From Carboxydocella sporoproducens DSM 16521 (GTDB lineage: Bacteria; Bacillota; GCA-003054495; Carboxydocellales; Carboxydocellaceae): a stretch of DNA of 43,888 bases. Position numbers and translations under genes: made by a program. The DNA is taken from NCBI RefSeq assembly GCF_900167165.1, contig NZ_FUXM01000016.1, positions 1-43,888 on the forward strand, given 5' to 3'. Below are positions 8,152 to 16,305 of the stretch, piece by piece (position 1 is the stretch's first letter; every line of letters begins with the position of its first letter). The notes below the pieces were generated by a model, which saw only the letters and a program-made list of their open reading frames with translations, searched no databases and was not told the DNA's origin.

Positions 8152-8568
8152 CTATTGAGCGCCCCGTTTAGCCCAGGAGTGACACTGGGCACAGCTGAGT
8201 TTGTCGGTGTATTTCTGTACATTCTGATGCTTGGTGGCCCAGGACTGGGGTTTTACCTTTTTCGCATGACAGGAGGCACAGAAGTTGGTGTTGCCATGGC
8301 ATTTCAGACAGCTATTCGCCCCCTGTTTGACCACAGTGCTGCCGTGTTTGGCCAGGAAACTGGCACTATGGGGACCTTTGCCTTGAGCTTTGCTGGTACT
8401 GGTAGTGCTCTTGCTGGTTGTAGCGGTTTTGGCCGGGCTGGGAGTGTGACAGGCCAGACAGTTACCACCCCGGCTGGGCCGCGCATCTGCCACATTGTCC
8501 TGCTGATAAATAGTTACGAAAGCCGCCAGGAGCAGTCCAAAGAGTACGATGGAAATCCACTTTTTCAT
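8152..8568 (-). CDS. Small tetrahaem c-type cytochrome
   Basis: A 138-residue exported protein with a signal or anchor helix at residues 4-20 and four CxxCH motifs (C37, C87, C97, C126). A Thr/Ser/Lys-rich flexible linker (about residues 48-62) separates haem 1 from the other three. It lies 16 bases after the catalytic-subunit gene and 29 before the 16-haem cytochrome, so all are probably co-transcribed. The likely role is electron shuttling between the 16-haem cytochrome and the Fe-S subunit of the oxidoreductase. I do not recognise a named family. The AT/TC-rich linker resembles surface-protein spacers. Confidence 0.85.
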   Translation of the reverse strand: MKKWISIVLFGLLLAAFVTIYQQDNVADARPSRGGNCLACHTPSPAKTATTSKSTTSTSKAQGKGPHSASFLAKHGSTVVKQGANSCLKCHGNTNFCASCHAKKVKPQSWATKHQNVQKYTDKLSCAQCHSWAKRGAQ

Positions 8569-8584
8569 GTCACAACCCCCCTTC

Positions 8585-11500
8585 TTAAACCTTGACCAGT
8601 TTGACTCTGGTGTCGTAGAATACCGCAGAGCCTCCGGCGAGGTCGCTGATACAGGTATTGTTAATTACCGGGTCCAACCTCATGGCGGCATTGCCATGGA
8701 CACCCTGACGGCGGCGGCTGTCGCCCTTGATTACTTTACCATCAACGGTGACATCCTGTGAGCCGTAGGACCAGTGGCCCCAGCCCAGACTGAAGGCGAT
8801 AACTCCATCGCGGATGCCTTCCGTTACTTTGACTTTACCGATCATCTCTTTCTTCTGGCCGTTTTTCAGGTCCCAGACCCCGCTGGTATTGGAAGCGGAT
8901 ACGATCTTGACCCGATCCCCCGTTTTCAGGCCATAGCGGTAGGCATCCCTGGGATTAACCCAGATATAGTTTTCGCTTTCTACCGCCAGGTTCCAGTAGT
9001 TGCTGGCTGTCCGGCTCTTGGTATGGAGAATATCCTTGTAGGTGATCAGGGTAAGGTTATATCCTTCACTGAGATCATTGATCGGCCGTCCCAGCGCATC
9101 GGCATATGGCCGGATATACTGGGGTAGCCCTGGGAAGGCTTTCCCTGTCATCGAGTTCTTGGTCTTGTATGTTTTTTCCTGATAAAGGTTGATCTGCTTG
9201 CCATATTTATTTTTTACTTTCTCGCCATCATAGGCCTTCTCGAAGTCCTGATACAAACCGCCCCGGTTCAGCAGATAAATAATGCGCTTGAACCAGCTTT
9301 CTCCCACCAGGGCCTGCCAGCGCTGCGGGTCAAAAACTTCTTTGGGCAGATGCTTGCGGGCAGCATAGAAGACAGCGATTTCTTCAGCACTGGCTTCAGG
9401 TACAGTTTCCTTGCCGGTAGCATCATCGCCGAAAGCTAAATTGGCTAGCATAGGAATATACATATCATCCTGGTGTTTTAGGTGGCGCCCCGGCCCAAAG
9501 GCATCGGTGCCAAAACCGGGCAGCTTCATCTCTTCAGCGATGGCCAGCAGTACCGTTTCCAGTGAAATGGGCATGGTCTGACCAAACACAGTCACTTTTT
9601 CCGTCAGGGGGGCAATTGCCGGCTGTCTTACAGGCTGTACTTTCTGGGCCACATTGGGATGGGAACCGTGGAATTCCCAGCGCTCCAGATAAGTCAGATC
9701 CGGGAAGATATAGTCGGCATACATAGAGCTTTCCCCGACAACAATATCGAAGGCCACATATAAAGGCAGCTTGTTAACATCCGACAGTACTTCGATGTTC
9801 TTATGCCCACCTGGCAGTGAGTAAACCGGTGAACCCATATACTGGAACAACACCTTCACCGGATAGGGGTAGGCGTCACCGATTGATGGAATGATTTCCT
9901 GATAGACATCCGAGGCCAGGGTATACCAGTGCCGCTTGGCCGGATAGCCATTGAATATGGTGGTATTTTCATATTTCACATTGTGCCTGATGCTGCTAAT
10001 ACCAAAGTTGGCGATTTTGCCAGGGTTCTTGGTCATGTCAAAGGGTTTGCCAGTCTTGGTCCCATCATAGTTATAGGTGGAAGCCTTAATCATGCCGCCC
10101 TTCCAGTCAAAGTTACCGATCAGCAGGTTGAGGGACATCCACACTCCAACATTATAGAAACCATTGGTGTGCTGGGAAACACCCCGGTGAACATCGGCAG
10201 CTGCTTTTTTACCGTGAGAGGTGAATTCCCGGGCCAGGGCGATCAGGTCTTCCGGCTCCAGTCCGCAAATATCGGCCCACTCATCAATGGTCTTGCTGAG
10301 AGCGTGATCCTTCAGAAGTCGGAAGGAGCTCTTGACGGTAATGCCATTGATTGTGGTCTCCACATCCAGCTCGCCCTCGACCGCCTCGGCAGTGCTGTTG
10401 GGATCAACGGCTACCGGCTGCCCATCCTTCCAGACTACCAGAGGATCCAGTTCATAGTCATAGGTGGTGCCGCTGATGGTCTCGCTCTTGCTGATCTTGG
10501 GCAGACCGATCTCGGAGCCCCGCAGGAATTCCGTCGGCTTGCCATCCACTATTTTCACCAGCCAGCTGGCATTGGACCAGGTCGGTTCCCCATCTGCCGT
10601 GGCTGCCGCTTTGTTGGCATTGGCCAGGTATCTGGCATCATACTTGTTGTTGCTGATAATCCAGTTGATCATAGCCAGGGCAACAGCTGCTTCGGTACCC
10701 GGTTTGTTGGGCAGCCATTTCCAGGCTTTGCTGGCAGCTTTATTGTAACGCGGGTCCACAACCGCAATTTTCAAACGCCCGCACTCCAGGCCTTCGGTGA
10801 TTTTCGGTATCCGCTGGGCTGGACCGTAGTTGGCCTCAAAGGGTGATGCCCCAACAAACAGGATGAACTCCGAATTGGGGGTATCAGCCTGCCAGTAAAA
10901 CTTGTCACCACCGGTCCAGTCCACTTTGCCTTTTTTACTGTCAAAGGCATACTGTTCGCTCATCGCCTTGCCGGTAAAGTAGAGGGAACCCTGACAGACG
11001 GTGGTATGGCCATGGGTGTTGATGGAGCCCAGACCGTCATTGGTGAAACGCTTGATAAATTCACTGCGGCCCCCTTTGAGCCGGCCCCAGGCGAAGACAA
11101 ACTGGTTGTTTTTTGGACCCAGATCAGGGTGAGCAGGATCGATCAGTTTATCCAGATGGTCGGCCCATTTGCTCTGGAACTCCGCCAGGGTCATTTTCTT
11201 GTTCCAGAGGTTCTCCACATCGGCAGCCATCGCTTTCGCCACCTGCGGGTCGCGCAGGGCCCAAACATCCATCAAGCCTGGTACTACCCGGTTTTCTTCC
11301 CCAGGTACACTGGCGAACAATTTACCGCCATAGACGATTTCTTTAATTGCCTGGGAAAAAGGAATGGAAACCCACTTGTTGCTGCCCCGCTTGCCGGCAC
11401 GCTTGAGCACCCGGCGAATACGATAGGGATCATAGACTGTTTGAATACCCGACTGACCCTTGGGACAGATAGCTCCATCGATTTTTGCTGCCTCTTTAAT

Positions 11501-11785
11501 ATCGGTAGCATATTTGATGCTGGGGTACATGGTCCAGGGGCTGTAGGGGTTACCATCGATTTTAACTGCCTGACCGTTGAGTAGCTTGACTTTAATACCA
11601 CAGCCGGTATTGCATTGCAAGCAGACGGAGTAAATAATATTTTCCGGATTATCCAGCGGATATTTGTCCTGTGGTTTTCCCGTAGCTGCTACGGCCTCCG
11701 TCAACGGCTCCGCTTGTCCGGCCAGGACCGCTACCCCACCAAGCAGAGCAGAAGTTTTCAGGAAATCTCTTCTGTTTATATCCAT
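8585..11785 (-). CDS. Tat-exported molybdopterin oxidoreductase catalytic subunit, TtrA/SrdA-like
   Basis: A 1066-residue member of the DMSO-reductase superfamily. It has a twin-arginine signal (NRRDFLKTSALLGG), a [4Fe-4S] site C55/C58/C62/C107, and a candidate Mo/W ligand C264 in HGHTTVCQGS. The molybdopterin-dinucleotide domain lies at about residues 930-1060 (NPRDAYRYGLKTGDRVKI). The length matches tetrathionate reductase TtrA and Bacillus SrdA selenate reductase rather than the shorter ArrA or PsrA. Neighbours are a four-cluster Fe-S subunit and multihaem cytochromes instead of an NrfD anchor. A reductase for a sulfur, selenium or arsenic oxyanion is likely. The substrate cannot be determined, and C264 as ligand is inferred from the family. 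Confidence 0.88.
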   Translation of the reverse strand: MDINRRDFLKTSALLGGVAVLAGQAEPLTEAVAATGKPQDKYPLDNPENIIYSVCLQCNTGCGIKVKLLNGQAVKIDGNPYSPWTMYPSIKYATDIKEAAKIDGAICPKGQSGIQTVYDPYRIRRVLKRAGKRGSNKWVSIPFSQAIKEIVYGGKLFASVPGEENRVVPGLMDVWALRDPQVAKAMAADVENLWNKKMTLAEFQSKWADHLDKLIDPAHPDLGPKNNQFVFAWGRLKGGRSEFIKRFTNDGLGSINTHGHTTVCQGSLYFTGKAMSEQYAFDSKKGKVDWTGGDKFYWQADTPNSEFILFVGASPFEANYGPAQRIPKITEGLECGRLKIAVVDPRYNKAASKAWKWLPNKPGTEAAVALAMINWIISNNKYDARYLANANKAAATADGEPTWSNASWLVKIVDGKPTEFLRGSEIGLPKISKSETISGTTYDYELDPLVVWKDGQPVAVDPNSTAEAVEGELDVETTINGITVKSSFRLLKDHALSKTIDEWADICGLEPEDLIALAREFTSHGKKAAADVHRGVSQHTNGFYNVGVWMSLNLLIGNFDWKGGMIKASTYNYDGTKTGKPFDMTKNPGKIANFGISSIRHNVKYENTTIFNGYPAKRHWYTLASDVYQEIIPSIGDAYPYPVKVLFQYMGSPVYSLPGGHKNIEVLSDVNKLPLYVAFDIVVGESSMYADYIFPDLTYLERWEFHGSHPNVAQKVQPVRQPAIAPLTEKVTVFGQTMPISLETVLLAIAEEMKLPGFGTDAFGPGRHLKHQDDMYIPMLANLAFGDDATGKETVPEASAEEIAVFYAARKHLPKEVFDPQRWQALVGESWFKRIIYLLNRGGLYQDFEKAYDGEKVKNKYGKQINLYQEKTYKTKNSMTGKAFPGLPQYIRPYADALGRPINDLSEGYNLTLITYKDILHTKSRTASNYWNLAVESENYIWVNPRDAYRYGLKTGDRVKIVSASNTSGVWDLKNGQKKEMIGKVKVTEGIRDGVIAFSLGWGHWSYGSQDVTVDGKVIKGDSRRRQGVHGNAAMRLDPVINNTCISDLAGGSAVFYDTRVKLVKV

Positions 11786-11800
11786 GTTCGCTTCCCTCCT

Positions 11801-12520
11801 TTACAGCAAATAATAGACGCGGGGATTTGTTCCTTTATTCTCTAACAGGCGCATATATTTGCGCTGCTTCAGCAGTTTGCTAACAAGAGCATTGGGGTCA
11901 GCCAGATCGCCAAAGTAGGTGGCCCGGCCAACACAGGTGACAGTACAGGCCGGCAATAAGCCCTGGCTTACGCGATGGATGCAGAAGGTGCATTTTCTGG
12001 CTCTGCCTTTAGGGGCGGCAAAGGCGCTGTCCCTTTTCCACTGCTGGTTGTACTCGAAATTGGGCCGTTTTTCATAGCCCTGGACGGCAGGTGTGCCTTC
12101 GGTATAGAAACTGCCATCATCGAGAGCACGGGCAGAATAGGGGCAGGCAGTTACACAGCGGCCACAGCCGATGCATTTTTCATAGTTTACCGCCACCACT
12201 TTATCCGCCTGCTTAAAAGTCGCCCCCACAGGGCAGGCCGGCACACAGGGTGGTTTATCGCAATGCATACAAGGCCTAGGAATAAATTGTTTCTTAACAT
12301 TGGGAAATACCCCGCTTTCCTGTTCAAGCACGGGCCGATAGATGACATGGGGCGGAAGCACGTTTTCCGCAATACAGGCGATGGTACAAGCGTGGCAGCC
12401 AGCGCATTTTTTTAAATCAATTACCATTGCCCACTGCCGCTGACTCAGGGGCCTGGCCAGCGCTCGCTTCACATCTTCCTGCATTATCAGCAGTTTGTCA
12501 CCGCTTACGCTTGAGCTCAT
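11801..12520 (-). CDS. Four-cluster 4Fe-4S electron-transfer subunit (TtrB/PsrB/DmsB-like)
   Basis: A 239-residue protein with sixteen cysteines in four groups: KCAGCHACTIAC (from C39), PCMHCDKPPCVPAC, KCIGCGRCVTACP and KCTFC followed by PACTVTC. This is the standard layout of the beta subunit of DMSO-reductase-family enzymes. It has no signal of its own, so co-export with the Tat-tagged catalytic subunit is expected. It is first in the operon, 15 bases before the catalytic gene, with a GAGGAGGG site before the ATG. It would pass electrons from the multihaem cytochromes to the catalytic [4Fe-4S] cluster. Confidence 0.92.
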   Translation of the reverse strand: MSSSVSGDKLLIMQEDVKRALARPLSQRQWAMVIDLKKCAGCHACTIACIAENVLPPHVIYRPVLEQESGVFPNVKKQFIPRPCMHCDKPPCVPACPVGATFKQADKVVAVNYEKCIGCGRCVTACPYSARALDDGSFYTEGTPAVQGYEKRPNFEYNQQWKRDSAFAAPKGRARKCTFCIHRVSQGLLPACTVTCVGRATYFGDLADPNALVSKLLKQRKYMRLLENKGTNPRVYYLL

Positions 12521-12726
12521 ACTTTTTCCCTCCTCATTGAAAGTGTTTGAGAAAACGATTGCAAACTCGGCAAGCTTACCCTGATTCCATTATAAAAAAT
12601 AATTGATAATAAAATAATCGGTATGATACCCTAAAAAAACTGAACAGACCTTAGGGATTTCCCCTATTTTGTATGTATAATTTCATCCTATTTTCAAATA
12701 TTAATTAAGAGAGGAGGTAGATAGTG
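12521..12726. promoter_or_regulatory. Divergent AT-rich control region between respiratory operon and HTH gene
   Basis: This 206-bp region drives the Fe-S subunit leftward and the small HTH gene rightward. A plus-strand TATAAT lies at 12676-12681. A minus-strand TATAAT is read from the ATTATA at 12589-12594, with no good -35. A palindrome GGTAT-G-ATACC sits at 12620-12630. An inverted repeat CCCTAA (12629-12634) / TTAGGG (12651-12656) is followed by CCCTA at 12662-12666. These are candidate sites for the NarL-type regulator or the HTH protein. No consensus FNR or NarL heptamer pair was found. Confidence 0.5.
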
Positions 12727-12936
12727 ATGAGAGGAGCCCCCTGGGATACCCAACCTGCCCTCAAGGAGATGTGTGCTGAAACAGGAGTTAATTTGGACCG
12801 CCTGCTGGCCGGCATCAAACGCGGACGCAGTGATGAGGAAATCGCAAGTGAAATGGGTGTGCCCCCGACCACTATTACCCGCTTGCGACGTCACTTTGAA
12901 AAATACGGTATTGCATCAGTAGAAGGGCAAGACTAA
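12727..12936 (+). CDS. Small helix-turn-helix protein
   Basis: A 69-residue protein. A GAGGAGGT ribosome-binding site at 12711-12718 suits the ATG at 12727 (a GTG three bases earlier is also possible). Residues 37-61 (SDEEIASEMGVPPTTITRLRRHFE) read as a helix-turn-helix of the Trp-repressor/sigma-70 region 4 or resolvase type. There is no other domain. It is divergent from the respiratory operon and convergent with the zinc-ribbon gene. It may be a local transcription factor, but target and ligand are unknown. I recognise no named family. Confidence 0.7.
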   Translation: MRGAPWDTQPALKEMCAETGVNLDRLLAGIKRGRSDEEIASEMGVPPTTITRLRRHFEKYGIASVEGQD

Positions 12937-12960
12937 AGCGGCAGCTCAAGCTGCCGCTTT
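12935..12960. terminator. Shared bidirectional terminator hairpin
   Basis: Bases 12935-12945 and 12950-12960 form a perfect 11-bp stem with a TCAA loop, flanked by short A and T stretches. It lies exactly between the convergent HTH and zinc-ribbon genes and can serve both. Confidence 0.8.
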
Positions 12961-13173
12961 CTATATGTGCCAGGGCGCATCTACCTGTAATTGTTGCAGG
13001 TTGGTCTTGAATTCTTTCGGAGAAGCACTGGGTACAATCAGCCGATGACCACAGCGCTGACAGACAAACTTCTTGCGTCCGGAAAATTGTTCACGCAAGA
13101 TTAGAACATTCTCAGTATCTCTATGCACTGTTCCACAAAATTTACAGGTCAGTCCAAACTTGAAGGCCAGCAT
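12961..13173 (-). CDS. Small zinc-ribbon protein
   Basis: A 70-residue protein with two CxxC knuckles (CKFCG at about residue 10, CQRCG at about 38) that should bind one zinc. The rest is basic, with no catalytic motif. An AGGTGAG site four bases before the ATG supports the start. The leader can fold in alternative ways immediately before that site. Possible roles are nucleic-acid binding or protein interaction; no function is assigned. Confidence 0.7.
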   Translation of the reverse strand: MLAFKFGLTCKFCGTVHRDTENVLILREQFSGRKKFVCQRCGHRLIVPSASPKEFKTNLQQLQVDAPWHI

Positions 13174-13183
13174 ATACTCACCT

Positions 13184-13231
13184 CACTTGAGTCTTATCTC
13201 ACTTTTATTATCTCCCGAGATAGCTCAAGTG
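13184..13231 (-). promoter_or_regulatory. Foldable leader with alternative pairings before zinc-ribbon gene
   Basis: CACTTGAG (13184-13191) and CTCAAGTG (13224-13231) can pair. Inside, GAGATA (13217-13222) can pair with either of two TATCTC copies (13195-13200 or 13209-13214). On the minus strand the outer helix ends at the ribosome-binding site, so it could affect translation. This is seen in sequence only. Confidence 0.4.
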
Positions 13232-13269
13232 AAAATCAGCAAAATCCCTAGTTTTAATGGGGATTATCC

Positions 13270-14454
13270 CTAAAAATCTTCCCCCTTTCCCACCACCACA
13301 GCTTCCTGGCCCTTTACCAGCAGTAGTGCAAGCAAAACTAATGCTACTAAGGCAGTCCCGTAAATGGCATAGAAATTCATAAAATCAACTGACTTGAGTA
13401 ACTTTCCTCCTGCAGCTGTCCCAATGCCACCTCCTCCCATAAAACAAAATGCTACCAGTGACATGGCCGCCCCTCTAGCCTGTACGGCAAACTCCGTTGC
13501 CATCGTCAATAAGGTTGAATGTGCCAGCATAAAACCGAGGCCCAGCATAGTGATTCCGGCAATCAACAGGGGTAGCTGCCTGGCTCCAAGGATAAAAGCT
13601 AGATCAGCCAGAGCAGCTAAACTCAAACCGGTCAAAAGTATTTTCTTCCTGCCATATTTACCCGCCAACTTACCGCTTAAACGGCCGCCAATAACAGCTG
13701 CTATCCCAAAGAAGGTCATCAATAAGCCGATAGCCAGGTAGTTATAGTGATAATTATCTTCAATAAAGGCTCCCAGATAGGAGAATGATCCCAGTAAAAA
13801 CATACCTTCCAGTAAAACTATAACATATACTGCCAGGCTCTTTCCAGTACTAAGCAGCTTCAGGTAGGGAGTTAGAAACTGGCTTTCCGGATTTTTGGAT
13901 GAGGGAATTTTTTTACCTGTTGTCAGAAAAAGAAAAGTAACAAAAGCTGCCACCACTGTATATACCCAGAAAACCCCTCGCCAGTTTAGCCAGTAAGCTA
14001 TTGTCCCACCTAAGGCCATACTAATTCCCTGGCCTAAAAAAGAAATGCCCATAAAGCTTCCAATTGCTGCCTGGCGCTCCGAGAGGGGAAAAAGATCTCC
14101 GATTAAGGCTAACGAAATTGGCATAACTGAGGCAGCAAAAATACCGGTCAGGGCACGGTAAAATGCTAAATCAGCCAGCCCTCTTCCCATTGCTGTTAAT
14201 GCGGTGGCGAAAGTGAAGAAAAACATGGCAAAGGTCAGAATTTGTTTTTTCCCGTAGCGGTCTGCAAGGGGCCCGAAAATCAATTGAAACAATCCGAAAG
14301 GGATCATGTATGAGGTGATCAATAATCCAGCAGCAGTAGCGGATACTCCTATGTCTCTGGCGATAGCCGGCAGAATGGGAGAAACCACCCAGTTATCAGC
14401 CATGACTGTAAAACCGGCTAATCCTAGAATAATAATAATTTTTCTCAGATCCAT
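13270..14454 (-). CDS. MFS transporter, 12-TM exporter type
   Basis: A 394-residue major facilitator with about twelve hydrophobic helices and the loop 2-3 motif GPLADRYGKKQIL (about residue 65), repeated in weaker form in the second half as GKLAGKYGRKKILL. This pattern is typical of drug or metabolite proton antiporters (DHA1-like). The ATG at 14454 is preferred over a TTG at 14460 because a GAGGAG site lies 9 bases upstream. The gene lies between the zinc-ribbon gene and the CC/Se-motif gene. The substrate is unknown. Confidence 0.88.
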   Translation of the reverse strand: MDLRKIIIILGLAGFTVMADNWVVSPILPAIARDIGVSATAAGLLITSYMIPFGLFQLIFGPLADRYGKKQILTFAMFFFTFATALTAMGRGLADLAFYRALTGIFAASVMPISLALIGDLFPLSERQAAIGSFMGISFLGQGISMALGGTIAYWLNWRGVFWVYTVVAAFVTFLFLTTGKKIPSSKNPESQFLTPYLKLLSTGKSLAVYVIVLLEGMFLLGSFSYLGAFIEDNYHYNYLAIGLLMTFFGIAAVIGGRLSGKLAGKYGRKKILLTGLSLAALADLAFILGARQLPLLIAGITMLGLGFMLAHSTLLTMATEFAVQARGAAMSLVAFCFMGGGGIGTAAGGKLLKSVDFMNFYAIYGTALVALVLLALLLVKGQEAVVVGKGEDF

Positions 14455-14520
14455 CCTCAATCACTCCTCGTATCGTGATATTACAATATTATTATATTGC
14501 TATTTCATTAAAAAGTCTAT

Positions 14521-14553
14521 AAAAAATACTCCTACCTGGTAGTAGTAGGAGTA
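14521..14553 (-). terminator. Intrinsic terminator after CC/Se-motif gene
   Basis: TACTCCTA (14527-14534) and TAGGAGTA (14546-14553) form an 8-bp stem. On the minus strand TTTTTT (14526-14521) follows. The stem overlaps the last codons of the gene. It ends the transcript that probably includes pst-phoU. Confidence 0.8.
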
Positions 14554-14822
14554 ACAGTCCAGTTCTTCAACTTCCATAGACCCTGGATATCAATTTTCAG
14601 TCCATTGATGGCACCGATTATTTTTTTGTCAAGATAAATTTTGACATCTTCAACCTGGAAAAGCTCATATTGCTCCAGCTGTTCCAAAGGCCGACGGGCA
14701 TCGGCCATCAAAGCTGGCACTTTGCCCACACAGCAACCGGAGTATTCCCCTTGAAATATTGTCAGCACTTTCCCCCTCTGTCTCAGTTCATGCAGCGCCT
14801 CCTGACTCAGCAATATCTCCAC
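14532..14822 (-). CDS. CC/Se-motif family small protein (HesB-like size)
   Basis: A 96-residue protein with adjacent cysteines in YSGCCVGKVPAL (about residues 28-38). The motif is characteristic of a family whose members carry either Cys-Cys or Cys-Sec at this point. It starts 11 bases after the phoU stop, so it probably belongs to the pst-phoU transcript, and it ends in an intrinsic terminator. Redox or metal/sulfur handling is plausible, but no function is established. The family name is from memory of the motif. Confidence 0.7.
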   Translation of the reverse strand: MEILLSQEALHELRQRGKVLTIFQGEYSGCCVGKVPALMADARRPLEQLEQYELFQVEDVKIYLDKKIIGAINGLKIDIQGLWKLKNWTVTPTTTR

Positions 14823-14833
14823 CTTGATCCTCC

Positions 14834-15499
14834 TTACCGGTTCAAATCCTCTCTCTCACCGGTTTCCAGGTAGATAACTCCTTCACCGATGTTGGTGGCA
14901 TGGTCGCCTATTCGCTCCAGGTAGCGGGCCACAAAGAGCAGATGAGTGGCCTGAGTGATGGTAGATGGATCTTTTTGCATTATCTCCACCAGCTCATCAA
15001 AGACCAGCCGGTAAAGGCGATCGATTTCATCATCCTTTTTGCAGGTTTCCTTGGCCAGCTCCACATCCCCACGTACATAGGCGTCCAGCACGCCCCGCAC
15101 TTCCTCCTGGGCCAGTTTGGCCATCTTGGGGATGTCGATTAGAGGCTTGATCAAGGGCTGATTGGCCATACGCAGGGTCACCTTGGCAATATCGGTAGCG
15201 TGGTCAGCAATGCGCTCTAAGTCTACGATTATTTTGAGCCCGGCCCCGATTTTACGCAGGTCTCCGGCGATGGGCTGCTGGGTAGCAATCAATTTCATGC
15301 AGCGGTCATCGATTTCCTTTTCCAGCTGGTCAATAGCTTCATCTCCATCGATGACTTCCTGAGCCATTTTCACATCCTGGCGAGCCAGACTTTCCACCGC
15401 TTTGACGATTGCCGTCTCCACCATAGAACCCATTCTCAAAATATCTTTTTGCAGTTCTTCCAGGGCCTGATCAAAATTGTGACGAACGGAACCGCTCAT
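14834..15499 (-). CDS. phoU: Phosphate-uptake regulator PhoU
   Basis: A 221-residue all-helical protein with the two PhoU repeats. Each has a metal-binding signature: LERIADHATDIAKV near residue 95 and LERIGDHATNIGE near residue 195. It modulates the Pst transporter and phosphate signalling at the membrane. It is the last pst gene, 30 bases after pstB. Full length for the family. Confidence 0.96.
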   Translation of the reverse strand: MSGSVRHNFDQALEELQKDILRMGSMVETAIVKAVESLARQDVKMAQEVIDGDEAIDQLEKEIDDRCMKLIATQQPIAGDLRKIGAGLKIIVDLERIADHATDIAKVTLRMANQPLIKPLIDIPKMAKLAQEEVRGVLDAYVRGDVELAKETCKKDDEIDRLYRLVFDELVEIMQKDPSTITQATHLLFVARYLERIGDHATNIGEGVIYLETGEREDLNR

Positions 15500-15529
15500 T
15501 TTACTACACCCCTTCCAGAATGCTTGACC

Positions 15530-16303
15530 TTAACCGAAGCGACCGGTGATGTAATCCTCAGTCCTTTTATCCTTCGGTTTGGTGAAAATCTCATCAGTAG
15601 GCCCGAACTCAATCAAATCCCCGCTGAGGAAAAAGGCGGTAGTATCTGAAATCCGAGCAGCCTGTTGCATATTATGGGTAACAATAATAATAGTATATCG
15701 CTCTTTCAGCTCCTGAATCAACTCCTCGATGCGCATGGTGGAAATAGGGTCCAGGGCCGAAGTGGGTTCATCCATCAACAGCACTTCCGGTTCAATGGCC
15801 AGGGCCCGAGCGATGCAAAGGCGCTGCTGCTGCCCGCCAGAAAGGCCCAGGGCCGGTTTGTGCAAACGGTCCTTAACTTCTTCCCAGAGAGCTGCACCTT
15901 TCAGACTCTTTTCCACAATCTCATCCAGCTTGCGTTTATCCTTCAGGCCATGGATACGGGGGGCATAGGCCACATTATCATAGATGGACTTGGGAAAAGG
16001 GTTGGGCTGTTGAAAGACCATACCCACTCTTTTCCGCAATTGAACCACATCGGTTTCCGGAGCATAAATATTTTGCCCATCTAACAGGATTTCCCCCTCA
16101 ATCCGTACATTCTCTATTATATCATTCATTCTGTTCAAAGTGCGCAAAAAAGTTGATTTGCCACAGCCAGATGGTCCTATTAAGGCTGTCACCCGGTTTT
16201 TTCCGATGTCTATGTTGATATCATGCAAGGCATGATAACTGCCATAATACAGATTAAGCTGGCGAACAGTAAACTTATTTTCCTGCACGGCTGTTACCCC
16301 CAT
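15530..16303 (-). CDS. pstB: Phosphate ABC transporter ATPase PstB
   Basis: A 257-residue ATPase that powers high-affinity phosphate import. Walker A is GPSGCGKST (about residues 42-50), the signature is [15 protein letters not shown] and Walker B is [13 protein letters not shown]. The phrase [12 protein letters not shown] is diagnostic for PstB. It lies 2 bases after pstA. Confidence 0.97.
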   Translation of the reverse strand: MGVTAVQENKFTVRQLNLYYGSYHALHDINIDIGKNRVTALIGPSGCGKSTFLRTLNRMNDIIENVRIEGEILLDGQNIYAPETDVVQLRKRVGMVFQQPNPFPKSIYDNVAYAPRIHGLKDKRKLDEIVEKSLKGAALWEEVKDRLHKPALGLSGGQQQRLCIARALAIEPEVLLMDEPTSALDPISTMRIEELIQELKERYTIIIVTHNMQQAARISDTTAFFLSGDLIEFGPTDEIFTKPKDKRTEDYITGRFG

Positions 16304-16305
16304 TC

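Noticed and set aside
9929..10846. 305-codon open frame on the plus strand
   Set aside because: It lies antisense inside the molybdopterin oxidoreductase gene, has no recognisable domain or ribosome-binding site, and is explained by codon bias of the real gene.
12595..12620. Possible FNR-like site TTGAT-N4-AAATAA
   Set aside because: Only the left half matches TTGAT; the right half departs from ATCAA.
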